DNA of 23,925 bases from Pseudomonas graminis (GTDB lineage: Bacteria; Pseudomonadota; Gammaproteobacteria; Pseudomonadales; Pseudomonadaceae), in the NCBI RefSeq assembly GCF_002093745.1, contig NZ_MTSB01000033.1, positions 1-23,925 on the forward strand. Direction: 5' to 3'. Of this stretch, positions 16,457 to 23,925 are shown in pieces (position 1 is the stretch's first letter; each line of letters begins with the position of its first letter). Under the pieces are notes generated by a model. That model was given only the letters and a program-made list of their open reading frames with translations, made no database searches and was not told the DNA's origin. The translations under genes and the position numbers were made by a program.

Positions 16457-16903
16457 ATGAAAATCGGCGAACTGGCAAAACTGACCGACACCCAGGTCGA
16501 AACCATCCGTTACTACGAACGTGAAGGCCTGCTGCCCGCCCCGGCCCGCAGTGACGGCAATTACCGGCTGTATACCCAGGCGCACATGGAACGCCTGTCG
16601 TTCATCCGCAATTGCCGCAGCCTGGACATGACCCTGGAAGAGATTCGCAACCTGCTGAACCTGCGCGACAGCCCGCAGGACCAGTGCGAGAGCGTTAACG
16701 CACTGATTGACGAACACATCGAACACGTCAACGCCCGGGTCGCGAGCCTGCAAGCACTCCAGGAACAGTTGCTCGACCTGCGCCGCCGTTGCAGCGATGA
16801 TGCCGCAGCGCATTGCGCGATTCTGGAAAGGCTGGAAGTGACCGGAGCGGTTGCAGCGCCAGAGGGTGAGCCTTCACATGTGGGCAGAAGTCACGGGCAT
16901 TGA
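16457..16903 (+). CDS. cadR: CadR, MerR-family Cd(II)/Zn-responsive regulator
   Basis: A 148-residue transcription factor. The winged helix at the N terminus is typical (MKIGELAKLT, then ETIRYYEREGLLP at 15-27, then NYRLY). A coiled-coil dimerisation helix follows at about 80-110. The metal site is given by C77, C112 and C120, close to the three cysteines of CadR/PbrR/ZntR. The His-containing tail (HVGRSHGH, 141-148) resembles the second site of P. putida CadR. It is divergent from cadA with 85 bp between starts, and the operator lies between, so it should activate cadA on metal binding and probably limit its own expression. ZntR or PbrR are near alternatives. Confidence 0.92.
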   Translation: MKIGELAKLTDTQVETIRYYEREGLLPAPARSDGNYRLYTQAHMERLSFIRNCRSLDMTLEEIRNLLNLRDSPQDQCESVNALIDEHIEHVNARVASLQALQEQLLDLRRRCSDDAAAHCAILERLEVTGAVAAPEGEPSHVGRSHGH

Positions 16904-16927
16904 TTGAGAGGAGACGCTTCGGTTGTC

Positions 16928-17105
16928 CGCGAACTACTGTTTTAGTAGGAGCGGACTTGTCCGCGAACTGTCGGGAACCGACAGCAAAACCGCCACATAC
17001 ATTACATCAGCCATAACCGGGGACACAGGTTCAGGGCCGCTTCGCAGCCCATCGCAGCCGTCGTAACCTCCTGAAGCTCCCACGCCCTCTGGGCAGAAAC
17101 CTGTT
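16928..17105. repeat. REP element and shared repeat block between cadR and thyA
   Basis: A REP of the TAGGAGCGGACTTGTCCGCGAA type is at 16946-16967; its core GCGGAC-TT-GTCCGC is a perfect inverted repeat. A partial inverse copy (GTTGTCCGCGAAC) precedes it. The block at about 17074-17105 matches 60-90 near the window start. The remainder of the 266-bp gap shows no gene. Confidence 0.65.
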
Positions 17106-17169
17106 TTCCGGGCTTTTTAGCACTTGTGGATGATACTGAGCCCAAGAGCTCGGGAGCGAAGACACGTGC

Positions 17170-18141
17170 TCAGACCGCCATCGGCGCGGTCATCGCCGGG
17201 TGGTGCTGATAGCCTTCCAGCGAAAAGTCCGACGGCTCGATCAGCTCCAGCCATTCAGGCTGATAAACACCCGTCTTGGCAAACTCCGGCACGCGGTCGG
17301 AGATCACCAGTTTTGGCATCGGGTACGGCTCGCGGGTCATTTGTTCGTTGAGCATGTCCAGGTGGTTCTCGTACACATGGGCATCGCCGATGAAGTAGGT
17401 GAACCAGCGCGGCGTGTAACCGGTCAGGCGACCGATCAGGCTCAGCAGCGCGGCACCTTCGGTCAGGTTGAACGGCGTGCCGAGGCCCAGATCGTTGGAG
17501 CGGATGTACAGCGTCAGGGATATTTCGCGGGTCTGCGGGTTGGGGTGCAGCTGGTACAGCAGATGGCACGGCGGCAGGGCCATTTCATCGAGCTGGGCGC
17601 AGTTCCAGCCGTGGAACAGGATGCGGCGGCTGCCGGGGTCATTGATGATGGTGTCGACGCACTGACGAATTTGGTCGATGGCTTTGTACAGCACCACGAA
17701 CGACTGGCCGTCCTCTTCCGATTCGGCAATCTGGCGATAGCCCTGGCCGAGGGCCAGCTCGATGGCGGCAACGTTGCCGGCGTCGATGCGCTTGTAGGCA
17801 GGCCACTTGCGCCATTGCACGCCGTAGATTTCGCCCAGATCGTCATCGCCCTTGCGAAACGGGTTGTTCAGCCACTGAGCGTTTTCGTTGGCGTTCTGGT
17901 CCCAGACTTTGCAGCCCAGCTCACGAAACTCAGCAGCGTTGTTCACACCACGCAAGAAACCGACCATTTCGCCAATGGCGGATTTGAAGGCCATGCGCCG
18001 TGTGGTAATCGCCGGAAACCCTTCCTTCAAGTCGTAACGCAGCATCGCACCCGGAAAGCTGATGGTGTTCACGCCGGTACGGTTGGCTTGCAGGGTGCCG
18101 TGCTTGATCACATGCGCGACCAGTTCCAGATATTGCTTCAT
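17170..18141 (-). CDS. thyA: Thymidylate synthase
   Basis: Makes dTMP from dUMP with methylenetetrahydrofolate as methyl donor. The 323-residue cytosolic protein has the nucleophile C192 in [10 protein letters not shown], the phosphate-binding RRILFHGWN (172-180), and the folate/dUMP block [15 protein letters not shown]. The C terminus is the usual ...APMAV. It is about 60 residues longer than the 264-residue E. coli enzyme; the extra part lies at about 85-145 in the small domain, the same place as the insertion of the Lactobacillus casei type. AGGTGA sits just before the ATG. It follows lgt by 52 bp and is probably co-transcribed. Confidence 0.95.
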   Translation of the reverse strand: MKQYLELVAHVIKHGTLQANRTGVNTISFPGAMLRYDLKEGFPAITTRRMAFKSAIGEMVGFLRGVNNAAEFRELGCKVWDQNANENAQWLNNPFRKGDDDLGEIYGVQWRKWPAYKRIDAGNVAAIELALGQGYRQIAESEEDGQSFVVLYKAIDQIRQCVDTIINDPGSRRILFHGWNCAQLDEMALPPCHLLYQLHPNPQTREISLTLYIRSNDLGLGTPFNLTEGAALLSLIGRLTGYTPRWFTYFIGDAHVYENHLDMLNEQMTREPYPMPKLVISDRVPEFAKTGVYQPEWLELIEPSDFSLEGYQHHPAMTAPMAV

Positions 18142-18193
18142 AAATCACCTGCCTTGTGGAACGCGCCGGGTGCGGGCACCCGGCGTTTCGGTA

Positions 18194-19006
18194 TTAAGCC
18201 GCTGCCTTGCTGGCAGCTGGGTCGCGCTTGTAGGCCAGCCAGATCAGGAACAGACCGGCGATGATCATCGGCAGGCTGAGGATCTGGCCCATGGTGACCC
18301 AGCCCCACGCCAGATAGCCCAGCTGGGCATCAGGAACGCGGACGAATTCGACCACAAAGCGGAAAATGCCGTAAAACAGCGCGAACATGCCGGAAACGGC
18401 CATGGTCGGGCGTGGCTTGCGGGCATAAAGATTGAGGATGATGAACAGCGCGACGCCTTCCAGTGCGAACTGATACAGCTGCGACGGATGGCGCGCCAGT
18501 TGTGCAGGATCGCTGAAAGGCGGGAAGACCATTGCCCACGGCACGTCGGTCGGTTTGCCCCACAGTTCGGCGTTGATGAAGTTGCCGATCCGCCCGGCGC
18601 CCAGACCAATCGGCACCAGCGGAGCAACGAAGTCCATCAACTGGAAGAAGCTTTTGCCGTTGCGCTTGCCGAACCACCACGCCGCGATCATCACGCCGAC
18701 AAAGCCGCCGTGGAACGCCATGCCACCCTTCCACACTTCGAAGATCAGCAGCGGGTTGGCAAGGTAGGCTGACAGGTCGTAGAACAGCACATAGCCCAAC
18801 CGCCCACCGACGATGACGCCCATGGCCAGCCAGAAAATCAGGTCGGAGAGTTTTTCTTTGGTCCAGGTCGGGTCGAATTTGTTCAAGCGACGCGATGCAA
18901 GCAGCCAGGCGCCGCCGATACCGACCAGGTACATCAAACCGTACCAGTGAATTTGCAGCGGGCCGATAGCGACGGCTACCGGGTCAATCTGCGGGTAAGG
19001 CAGCAT
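18194..19006 (-). CDS. lgt: Prolipoprotein diacylglyceryl transferase
   Basis: First enzyme of lipoprotein maturation: moves diacylglycerol from phosphatidylglycerol to the lipobox cysteine. The 270-residue inner-membrane protein has about seven hydrophobic segments. The signature [13 protein letters not shown] is at 138-150 with the essential arginine R139; H99 in MAFHGG and the RHPSQLYQ block (172-179) also match. The start MLPYPQIDP is typical of the family. It is upstream of thyA in the same orientation, an arrangement common in gammaproteobacteria. Confidence 0.96.
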   Translation of the reverse strand: MLPYPQIDPVAVAIGPLQIHWYGLMYLVGIGGAWLLASRRLNKFDPTWTKEKLSDLIFWLAMGVIVGGRLGYVLFYDLSAYLANPLLIFEVWKGGMAFHGGFVGVMIAAWWFGKRNGKSFFQLMDFVAPLVPIGLGAGRIGNFINAELWGKPTDVPWAMVFPPFSDPAQLARHPSQLYQFALEGVALFIILNLYARKPRPTMAVSGMFALFYGIFRFVVEFVRVPDAQLGYLAWGWVTMGQILSLPMIIAGLFLIWLAYKRDPAASKAAA

Positions 19007-19150
19007 TGCGAGTCCTCAATTGGAACGCCCTTGCGAGCGACTGAATCAGGCGCGCATGTTACCGGAGCCCGGCAGGATGCTCTAGCGGCGACCGATGGAA
19101 GCTGCCTGAACGAAGTGAAAAAAGGTGCTCCTGATGTGTCCAGCCGTACG

Positions 19151-19201
19151 GTATCGCTCCCACGCTCCGCGTGGTAGCGCCTTTCTGGACGCTCTGCGTC
19201 C
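19151..19201. repeat. Hairpin repeat, ACGCTCCGCGTGG family
   Basis: CTCCCACGCTCCGCGTGG followed by GGACGCTCTGCGTCC matches the second half of the block at 14039-14090 and the left part of the units at 23503-23810. It lies in the 402-bp gap upstream of lgt, where no gene is seen. Confidence 0.75.
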
Positions 19202-19260
19202 GGTTTTGAGACAGGCGGCGCGTGGGTGGGCGGGAGTGACCGGGGGCGGCGATCCGCATT

Positions 19261-19340
19261 GTTCACGAAGACGGCGTTTCAGACGATGCATTTTCGGCGA
19301 TCACACCGGCCTATTCGCGAACAAGTTCGCTCCCACGGGG
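19261..19340. repeat. REP doublet upstream of lgt
   Basis: GTTCACGAAGACGG...TTCAGACGA...GCATTTTCGG is followed by TTCGCGAACAAGTTCGCTCCCACG. The left part is inverted relative to 11-54. Spacing and outer motifs match the doublet at 13949-14031, although the loop sequence differs. Confidence 0.75.
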
Positions 19341-19351
19341 GCAATGTGTAC

Positions 19352-19405
19352 CCACTAGAGCGTAAGGAACGATAATCTCAACTATCGTGCGCATGCTTTG
19401 CGTAA
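19352..19405. repeat. Degenerate hairpin repeat at the ptsP 3' end
   Basis: AGAGCGTAAGGAACGATAATCTC...ATCGTGCGCATGCTTTGCGTAAG matches, with decay, the unit junction of the 129-bp repeat at 23503-23810. The 6-bp inverted repeat ACGATA/TATCGT (19369-19374, 19383-19388) remains. It lies just past the ptsP stop and may serve as its 3' structure. Confidence 0.5.
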
Positions 19406-19408
19406 GGA

Positions 19409-21688
19409 TTAGTGCCCTTTGACCGAGCTCGGGTTGATCATCCGCGACAGGCCGAGGTTTTTCAGTGCCAGTTGCAGCGAGCTGCTGATGACTTGCGGGT
19501 TGTCGTTGGTCATCAACTGCGCAAGCAGTTCCTTGGCCTTGCTGAGGTTGATCTGGCGCAGCATCCACTTCACCTTCGGCAGGTTGGTGGCGTTCATCGA
19601 CAGGCTGTCGAAGCCCATCGCCATCAGCAACACCGCGGCGGCCGGATCGCCGGCCATTTCGCCGCAGATGCTGACCGGCTTGCCCTCGGCGTGGGCATCG
19701 CGCACTACGCTTTGCAGCGCCTGCAGCACCGCCGGGTGCAGGTAGTCATAGAGATCGGCCACACGCGGGTTGTTGCGGTCGACCGCCAGCAGGTATTGGG
19801 TCAGGTCGTTGGAGCCGACCGAAAGGAAATCCACCTGACGCGCCAGATCACGGGTCTGGTAGACCGCCGCTGGCACTTCGATCATCACGCCCACAGGCGG
19901 CATCGGCACGTCGGTGCCTTCGTCGCGCACTTCGCCCCAGGCACGGTGGATCAGGTGCAGCGCCTCTTCCACTTCATGGGTGCTGGAAATCATCGGCAGC
20001 AGAATGCGCAGGTTGTTCAGGCCCTCGCTGGCCTTGAGCATGGCCCGGGTCTGGACCAGAAAGATTTCCGGGTGGTCGAGGGTGACGCGAATACCGCGCC
20101 AGCCGAGAAACGGGTTGTCTTCCTTGATCGGGAAGTAGGACAGCGACTTGTCGCCGCCGATGTCCAGGCTGCGCATGGTCACCGGCAGCGGATGGAAGGC
20201 CGCCAGCTGCTCGCGGTAGATGGCCAGCTGTTCCTTTTCACTCGGGAAACGCTGGTTGATCATGAACGGCACTTCGGTGCGGTACAGGCCCACCCCTTCG
20301 GCGCCGCGCTGCTGGGCGCGTGCGACATCGGCCAGCAGGCCGGTGTTGACCCACAGCGGCATACGGTGACCGTCGAGGGTGACGCACGGCAGTTCACGCA
20401 GCGCATCGAGGCCCTGGGAAAGCTGACGCTCCTCCTCCACCACCTTGCCGAACTGCTTGCGCATGATCTCGCTGGGGTTGGTGAAGACTTCGCCGTGATA
20501 GCCGTCAACCACCAGGTCGATGCCATCGACCTTGGAGTATGGAAAATCCACCAGGCCCATGACCGTGGGGATACCCATCGCCCGCGCCAGAATCGCAACG
20601 TGGGAGTTGCCGGAACCTTGCACCGACACCAGACCGACAAGCTTGCCTTCCGGCACTTCGCCGAGCATGGCCGGGGTCAGCTCTTCGCTGACAAGGATCG
20701 TGTTGTCGGGGTAGACCAGTGCCTGTTGCCGCGCTTCCTGAAGATACGCCAGCAGACGACGACCCAGGTCCTTGACGTCCGATGCCCGCTCGCGCAGGTA
20801 GGCATCGTCCATCAGCTCAAAGCGTTTGACGTGCTCGCTGACCACCGAGCGCAAGGCGCCCTGCGCCCACTGGCCGGTCTTGATGACATCAGTCACCTCG
20901 CTGCCGAGCGAGGCGTCATCGAGCATCATCAGGTAGACGTCGAACAGCGCACGCTCTTCAGGACGCAATTGCGTGGCGAGCTTCGCGGACAGCGTGCGCA
21001 TGTCATTGCGCACGCCCTCCAGCGCATTCTGGAACAGTGCCAGTTCAGCGGCGATGTCAGTGACGGTCTTGTCCGGCACCACTTCCAGGTCGGCGGGTGG
21101 CAGCATGACCACCGCAACACCGACGGCGGCACCCGGAGAACCGGCCACGCCGACGAACTTGGCTTCCTGGATGCCCTTGCCTTGACGACCCAGACCGCGG
21201 ATCGAGCCAGTGGCCTCGGCGTGAGCAATAACGCCCGCCAGTTGCGCACTCATGGTGACGAGGAAGGCTTCTTCGCCCTCGTCGAACTGACGGCGCTCCT
21301 TTTGCTGGATCACCAACACGCCGACCACCCGACGGTGGTGGATGATCGGCGCGCCGAGGAAGGAGGCGTAACGCTCTTCACCGGTTTCGGCAAAGTAGCG
21401 ATAACGAGGGTGGTCTGCAGCGTTTTCGAGGTTCAGCGGTTCTTCGCGTGTACCGACCAGGCCGACGAGGCCTTCGTTCGGCGCCATGCTGACCTTGCCG
21501 ATGGAGCGCTTGTTGAGGCCTTCGGAAGCCATCAGGACAAAGCGGTTCACTTCGGCATCGAGCAGGTAGACCGAGCAGACCTGGCTGCCCATGGCCTCCT
21601 TGACGCGTAACACAATAATGCCCAACGCCGCCTTGAGATCCTTGGCGGAGTTAACTTCCTGGACGATCTTGCGCAGCGTATTGAGCAT
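19409..21688 (-). CDS. ptsP: PTS-Ntr enzyme I (PtsP)
   Basis: Takes phosphate from phosphoenolpyruvate and passes it to NPr (PtsO) in the nitrogen-related phosphotransferase system, a regulatory relay that does not carry sugar. The 759-residue cytosolic protein has an N-terminal GAF domain (about 15-160), an enzyme I N-terminal domain (from GVAGSPGAAVG near 180), the swivelling phosphohistidine domain with H363 in GSGNSHVAILARAMGIP, and a PEP-binding barrel with LSVGSNDLTQY and the catalytic C675 in VSICGEMAGDP. Length is right for PtsP. It lies 20 bp after rppH in the same direction, a conserved pair in gammaproteobacteria. Confidence 0.96.
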   Translation of the reverse strand: MLNTLRKIVQEVNSAKDLKAALGIIVLRVKEAMGSQVCSVYLLDAEVNRFVLMASEGLNKRSIGKVSMAPNEGLVGLVGTREEPLNLENAADHPRYRYFAETGEERYASFLGAPIIHHRRVVGVLVIQQKERRQFDEGEEAFLVTMSAQLAGVIAHAEATGSIRGLGRQGKGIQEAKFVGVAGSPGAAVGVAVVMLPPADLEVVPDKTVTDIAAELALFQNALEGVRNDMRTLSAKLATQLRPEERALFDVYLMMLDDASLGSEVTDVIKTGQWAQGALRSVVSEHVKRFELMDDAYLRERASDVKDLGRRLLAYLQEARQQALVYPDNTILVSEELTPAMLGEVPEGKLVGLVSVQGSGNSHVAILARAMGIPTVMGLVDFPYSKVDGIDLVVDGYHGEVFTNPSEIMRKQFGKVVEEERQLSQGLDALRELPCVTLDGHRMPLWVNTGLLADVARAQQRGAEGVGLYRTEVPFMINQRFPSEKEQLAIYREQLAAFHPLPVTMRSLDIGGDKSLSYFPIKEDNPFLGWRGIRVTLDHPEIFLVQTRAMLKASEGLNNLRILLPMISSTHEVEEALHLIHRAWGEVRDEGTDVPMPPVGVMIEVPAAVYQTRDLARQVDFLSVGSNDLTQYLLAVDRNNPRVADLYDYLHPAVLQALQSVVRDAHAEGKPVSICGEMAGDPAAAVLLMAMGFDSLSMNATNLPKVKWMLRQINLSKAKELLAQLMTNDNPQVISSSLQLALKNLGLSRMINPSSVKGH

Positions 21689-21709
21689 GGCTCGGGGTCG
21701 AACTCCGTG

Positions 21710-22189
21710 TCAGTCGCGCGATAACAGGCGCGGGGCAAGCTCTTTGAGTGCGCGTCGGTACACCTCGCGCTTGAATGTCACCACCTGGCCTAACGGGTAC
21801 CAATAACTGACCCAGCGCCAGCCATCGAACTCCGGTTTACCGGTCAAATCCATCCGCACCCGCTGCTCGTTGGAGACCAGGCGCAGGAGAAACCATTTTT
21901 GCTTCTGGCCGATACACAGCGGCTGGCTGTGGGTACGGACCAATCGTTGCGGCAGACGATAGCGCAACCAGCCCCGAGTGCAGGCAAGTATTTGCACATC
22001 CTGTGGTTCAAGCCCGACTTCTTCGTTCAATTCACGATAAAGCGCGTCTTCCGGCGTCTCCTGCGGGTTTATACCACCTTGGGGAAACTGCCAGGCATCC
22101 TGGTTAATTCGCCGAGCCCATAGGACCTGACCAGCATCGTTTGTCAGAATAATCCCGACATTAGGACGGAAACCATCGGGGTCGATCAC
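21710..22189 (-). CDS. rppH: RNA pyrophosphohydrolase (RppH/NudH)
   Basis: Removes pyrophosphate from the 5' end of mRNA, opening it to RNase E decay; Nudix family. The product is 159 residues if started at the GTG at 22189, the normal family length, opening with [18 protein letters not shown] lies eight bases upstream of that GTG; a longer frame to 22231 adds an unusual 14-residue leader without support. The Nudix box [17 protein letters not shown] followed by NEEVGL is complete. FPQGG before it and KWFLLRL later are also typical. It is first in the rppH-ptsP pair and divergent from the HAD gene. Confidence 0.95.
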   Translation of the reverse strand: MIDPDGFRPNVGIILTNDAGQVLWARRINQDAWQFPQGGINPQETPEDALYRELNEEVGLEPQDVQILACTRGWLRYRLPQRLVRTHSQPLCIGQKQKWFLLRLVSNEQRVRMDLTGKPEFDGWRWVSYWYPLGQVVTFKREVYRRALKELAPRLLSRD

Positions 22190-22331
22190 GGCAACAACCT
22201 CGCAAACGCATGTCGCCGCATTGTTCCACAAAGGCGATCAAACCAGCAACGAGGCTTATCACCTTATGTGAAGACTTGTGAAAACCTCGTATTCTGAGGC
22301 TCTTTTTTCAACTATTTCAGCGAGTAACCCT

Positions 22332-22988
22332 ATGCGCCTGGCTTTATTCGACCTCGACAACACACTTCTGGGCGGCGACAGCGATCACGCCTGGGGCGAT
22401 TATCTGTGCCAGCGCGGGATCCTTGATGCCGCCATCTACAAAACCCGCAATGACGAGTTTTATAACGATTACATGGCCGGCACGCTCAACATGACCGATT
22501 ACCTGAATTTCACGCTGGAAATTCTGGGCAAGACCGACATGGCTCAGCTTGAGGAATGGCACCGTGAGTTCATGCGTGACTGCATCGAACCCATGATGCT
22601 GCCCAAAGCGCTGGAGCTGATTGGCAAGCATCGGGCGGCAGGCGACAAGCTGGTGGTGATCACGGCCACCAATCGTTTTGTAACGGCGCCGATTGTGGCA
22701 CGCCTGGGGATCGATACGCTGCTGGCGACCGAGTGCGAGATGGTTGACGGGCGCTATACCGGCCGCACGACGGGCATTCCATGCTTCCGTGAGGGCAAGG
22801 TGACGCGCCTCAACCAATGGCTGGAAGACAATGCGTTCAGCCTGGAGGGCAGCTATTTCTACAGCGACTCGATGAATGACCTGCCGCTGCTGGAGCAGGT
22901 CTCCAACCCGGTGGCGGTCGACCCGGACGCCAAACTGCGCGCAGAAGCCGAGCGACGTGGCTGGCCGGTAATCACCTTGCGTCACTGA
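22332..22988 (+). CDS. HAD-superfamily phosphatase, SerB-like subfamily IB
   Basis: A 218-residue cytosolic hydrolase. HAD motif I is DLDNT (D7 nucleophile, D9), motif II is T111 in LVVITATN, the lysine is K156 in REGKVTRL, and motif III is [10 protein letters not shown] (D179, D183). A helical cap at about 15-95 fits subfamily IB. Members next to rppH-ptsP are often named histidinol-phosphatase-like, but the physiological substrate cannot be read from the sequence. The ATG at 22332 is chosen because motif I then begins at the usual place; an upstream start at 22278 would add 18 unrelated residues. It is divergent from rppH with 142 bp between starts. Confidence 0.85.
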   Translation: MRLALFDLDNTLLGGDSDHAWGDYLCQRGILDAAIYKTRNDEFYNDYMAGTLNMTDYLNFTLEILGKTDMAQLEEWHREFMRDCIEPMMLPKALELIGKHRAAGDKLVVITATNRFVTAPIVARLGIDTLLATECEMVDGRYTGRTTGIPCFREGKVTRLNQWLEDNAFSLEGSYFYSDSMNDLPLLEQVSNPVAVDPDAKLRAEAERRGWPVITLRH

Positions 22989-23001
22989 TTCGCGGGAACA
23001 C

Positions 23002-23430
23002 TCAGGCCGGTTTGAAGCCCGTCAGGCCGGCCATTGTCACAAAGCACACGACACTGATCACCGTCAGCGCTACGGTGAAGCCTCGCCTGCCTCTGGCTGC
23101 GCCAAGGCGCAAGCCGTTGAGCCTGACAACTAGCCAGACCCAACTGCACAGTCCCAGCGTGTAAAGCACGCTGCTGCCCAGCACCCAGGTCTGGCCCAGC
23201 GACAACCCTTTCAAATGCACCAGCCACCATCCGCTGAACGGCAGTATCGCCAGGCAAACCGCCATCAGCACCCAGAAAAACACCAAAGGCCGCTTGAGCA
23301 GGCGATTCTGGATGGTCGTGTCGCCCTCAAGACGCACCTTGACCACCCCGCTGGCCAACACCAGCGCGCTGATCAGCAACAACGCGATGGCGACGATGTG
23401 CAGGGTATTGAGGGCGGTGATGGGTTCCAT
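23002..23430 (-). CDS. Small four-helix membrane protein, DUF2269-like
   Basis: A 142-residue hydrophobic protein with four evident membrane segments at about 8-27, 46-68, 79-102 and 117-137. The first helix has an LHIVAIALLLISALVLASG pattern. The VRLEGDTTIQNRLLKRPLVFF stretch between helices one and two, and the overall layout, resemble DUF2269 membrane proteins; the resemblance is by eye and function is unknown. It converges with the HAD gene, with 13 bp between the stops. It lies between that gene and the hairpin repeat array; ilvA lies beyond in the same orientation. Confidence 0.7.
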   Translation of the reverse strand: MEPITALNTLHIVAIALLLISALVLASGVVKVRLEGDTTIQNRLLKRPLVFFWVLMAVCLAILPFSGWWLVHLKGLSLGQTWVLGSSVLYTLGLCSWVWLVVRLNGLRLGAARGRRGFTVALTVISVVCFVTMAGLTGFKPA

Positions 23431-23502
23431 GACGCGGTGTTCCTTTTGGATCGGGCTTGGGTGAGTTTAACAGCGCGGACACAAGAGTCGCGCCTTGAGC
23501 GC

Positions 23503-23810
23503 TATCGTGCCCATGTTCTGCATGGGCATGCCGGTCTGGACGCTCTGCGTCCTCTTGCGACGCGGAGCGTCGTGAACTGCGTCCCCACGCTGGAGCGTGG
23601 GGACGATAATCATGGGTGTCCAGAGAACATCTATCGTGCCCATGCTCCGCGTGGGCATGCCGGTCTGGACGCTCTGCGTCCTCTTGCAACGCGGAGCGTC
23701 GTGAACTGCATTCCCACGCTGGAGCGTGGGGACGATAATCATAGGTGCCCAGAGAACATCCATCGTGCCCATGCTCCGCGTGGGCATGCCGGTCTGGACG
23801 CTCTGCGTCC
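23503..23810. repeat. 129-bp tandem repeat of clustered hairpins, about 2.4 copies
   Basis: Two full units (23503-23631 and 23632-23760) and a 50-base third copy (23761-23810) repeat with a period of exactly 129 bp. The full units differ at about eight positions by eye. Each full unit carries four successive short inverted repeats: CCCATGC...GCGTGGG, GGACGC-TCT-GCGTCC, CGACGC-GGA-GCGTCG (first unit) and CCCACGCT-GG-AGCGTGGG. The array fills the gap between ilvA and the small membrane protein. There is no coding potential of note: frames across it merely repeat the same peptide. Confidence 0.9.
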
Positions 23811-23815
23811 AGGCC

Positions 23816-23925
23816 TCAGCCCAAAAACAGCCGGTACGCCGGGTTCTCGCTCTCGTCCCAGTACGGGTAGCCAATCTCGTCCAGCGCCGCGCCGACCAGA
23901 TGCCGCTCATCTTCGGGCACCACCA
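23816..23925 (-). CDS. ilvA: Threonine dehydratase, biosynthetic, C-terminal end (partial)
   Basis: The last 35 codons and stop of a gene entering from the right edge. The visible C terminus runs VVPEDERHLVGAALDEIGY then PYWDESENPAYRLFLG. It closely follows the end of biosynthetic threonine dehydratases (E. coli IlvA ends NELGYDCHDETNNPAFRFFLAG), which is the C-terminal part of the second ACT-like regulatory domain binding isoleucine or valine. The enzyme makes 2-oxobutanoate from threonine, the first step to isoleucine. Only a small fraction is visible, so integrity of the rest cannot be judged. Confidence 0.85.
   Translation of the reverse strand, partial: VVPEDERHLVGAALDEIGYPYWDESENPAYRLFLG

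Noticed and set aside
17100..17125. Terminator for cadR at the GGGCTTTTTAGC stretch
   Set aside because: A T-run is present but no adequate GC-rich stem precedes it.
19412..21610. 732-residue plus-strand frame opposite ptsP
   Set aside because: Antisense shadow; ptsP on the other strand shows all catalytic motifs in order.
23503..23810. CRISPR array
   Set aside because: Units are directly adjacent with no unique spacers, are 129 bp long, and no cas gene is nearby.
23467..23910. 147-residue minus-strand frame across the repeat array
   Set aside because: It is made almost entirely of the translated 129-bp repeat and overlaps the ilvA 3' end in another frame; no ribosome binding site or family match.

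Overview
The window looks like chromosome from a fluorescent pseudomonad, most likely the Pseudomonas syringae group. The GC-rich codon use, the lgt-thyA and rppH-ptsP neighbourhood, the single-operon histidine utilisation locus and the many REP-type intergenic repeats all point that way. This is recognition by eye, not a database match. No rRNA, tRNA, CRISPR array, prophage or insertion sequence is visible.

Left part (1-2706): a minus-strand BCCT choline/betaine transporter (betT) preceded by a BetI-like palindrome, then about 600 bp of non-coding DNA. That DNA ends in the hut control region: a sigma-54 promoter with a HutC-type operator over its predicted start site, and two CbrB-like half-sites upstream.

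Central part (2707-13910): a nine-gene plus-strand hut operon, hutU-hutX-hutW-hutV-hutH1-hutH2-hutT-hutI-hutG. It supplies histidine uptake (ABC system HutXWV and permease HutT), deamination (HutH2), urocanate hydration (HutU), imidazolonepropionate hydrolysis (HutI) and formylglutamate hydrolysis (HutG). The first HutH copy lacks the Ala-Ser-Gly triad that forms the MIO cofactor, so it cannot work as a normal histidine ammonia-lyase. The formiminoglutamate deiminase (hutF) and the regulators hutC and hutD that the pathway needs are not in the window.

Right part (13911-23925): a divergent cadmium/zinc efflux pair (cadA and cadR) around a MerR-type operator; then minus-strand lgt-thyA (prolipoprotein diacylglyceryl transferase, thymidylate synthase) and rppH-ptsP (RNA pyrophosphohydrolase and nitrogen-PTS enzyme I). 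Next come a plus-strand HAD phosphatase, a small minus-strand membrane protein, and the C-terminal end of ilvA running off the window. Intergenic gaps hold REP doublets and a second family of clustered hairpins, which reaches a 129-bp tandem array before ilvA.
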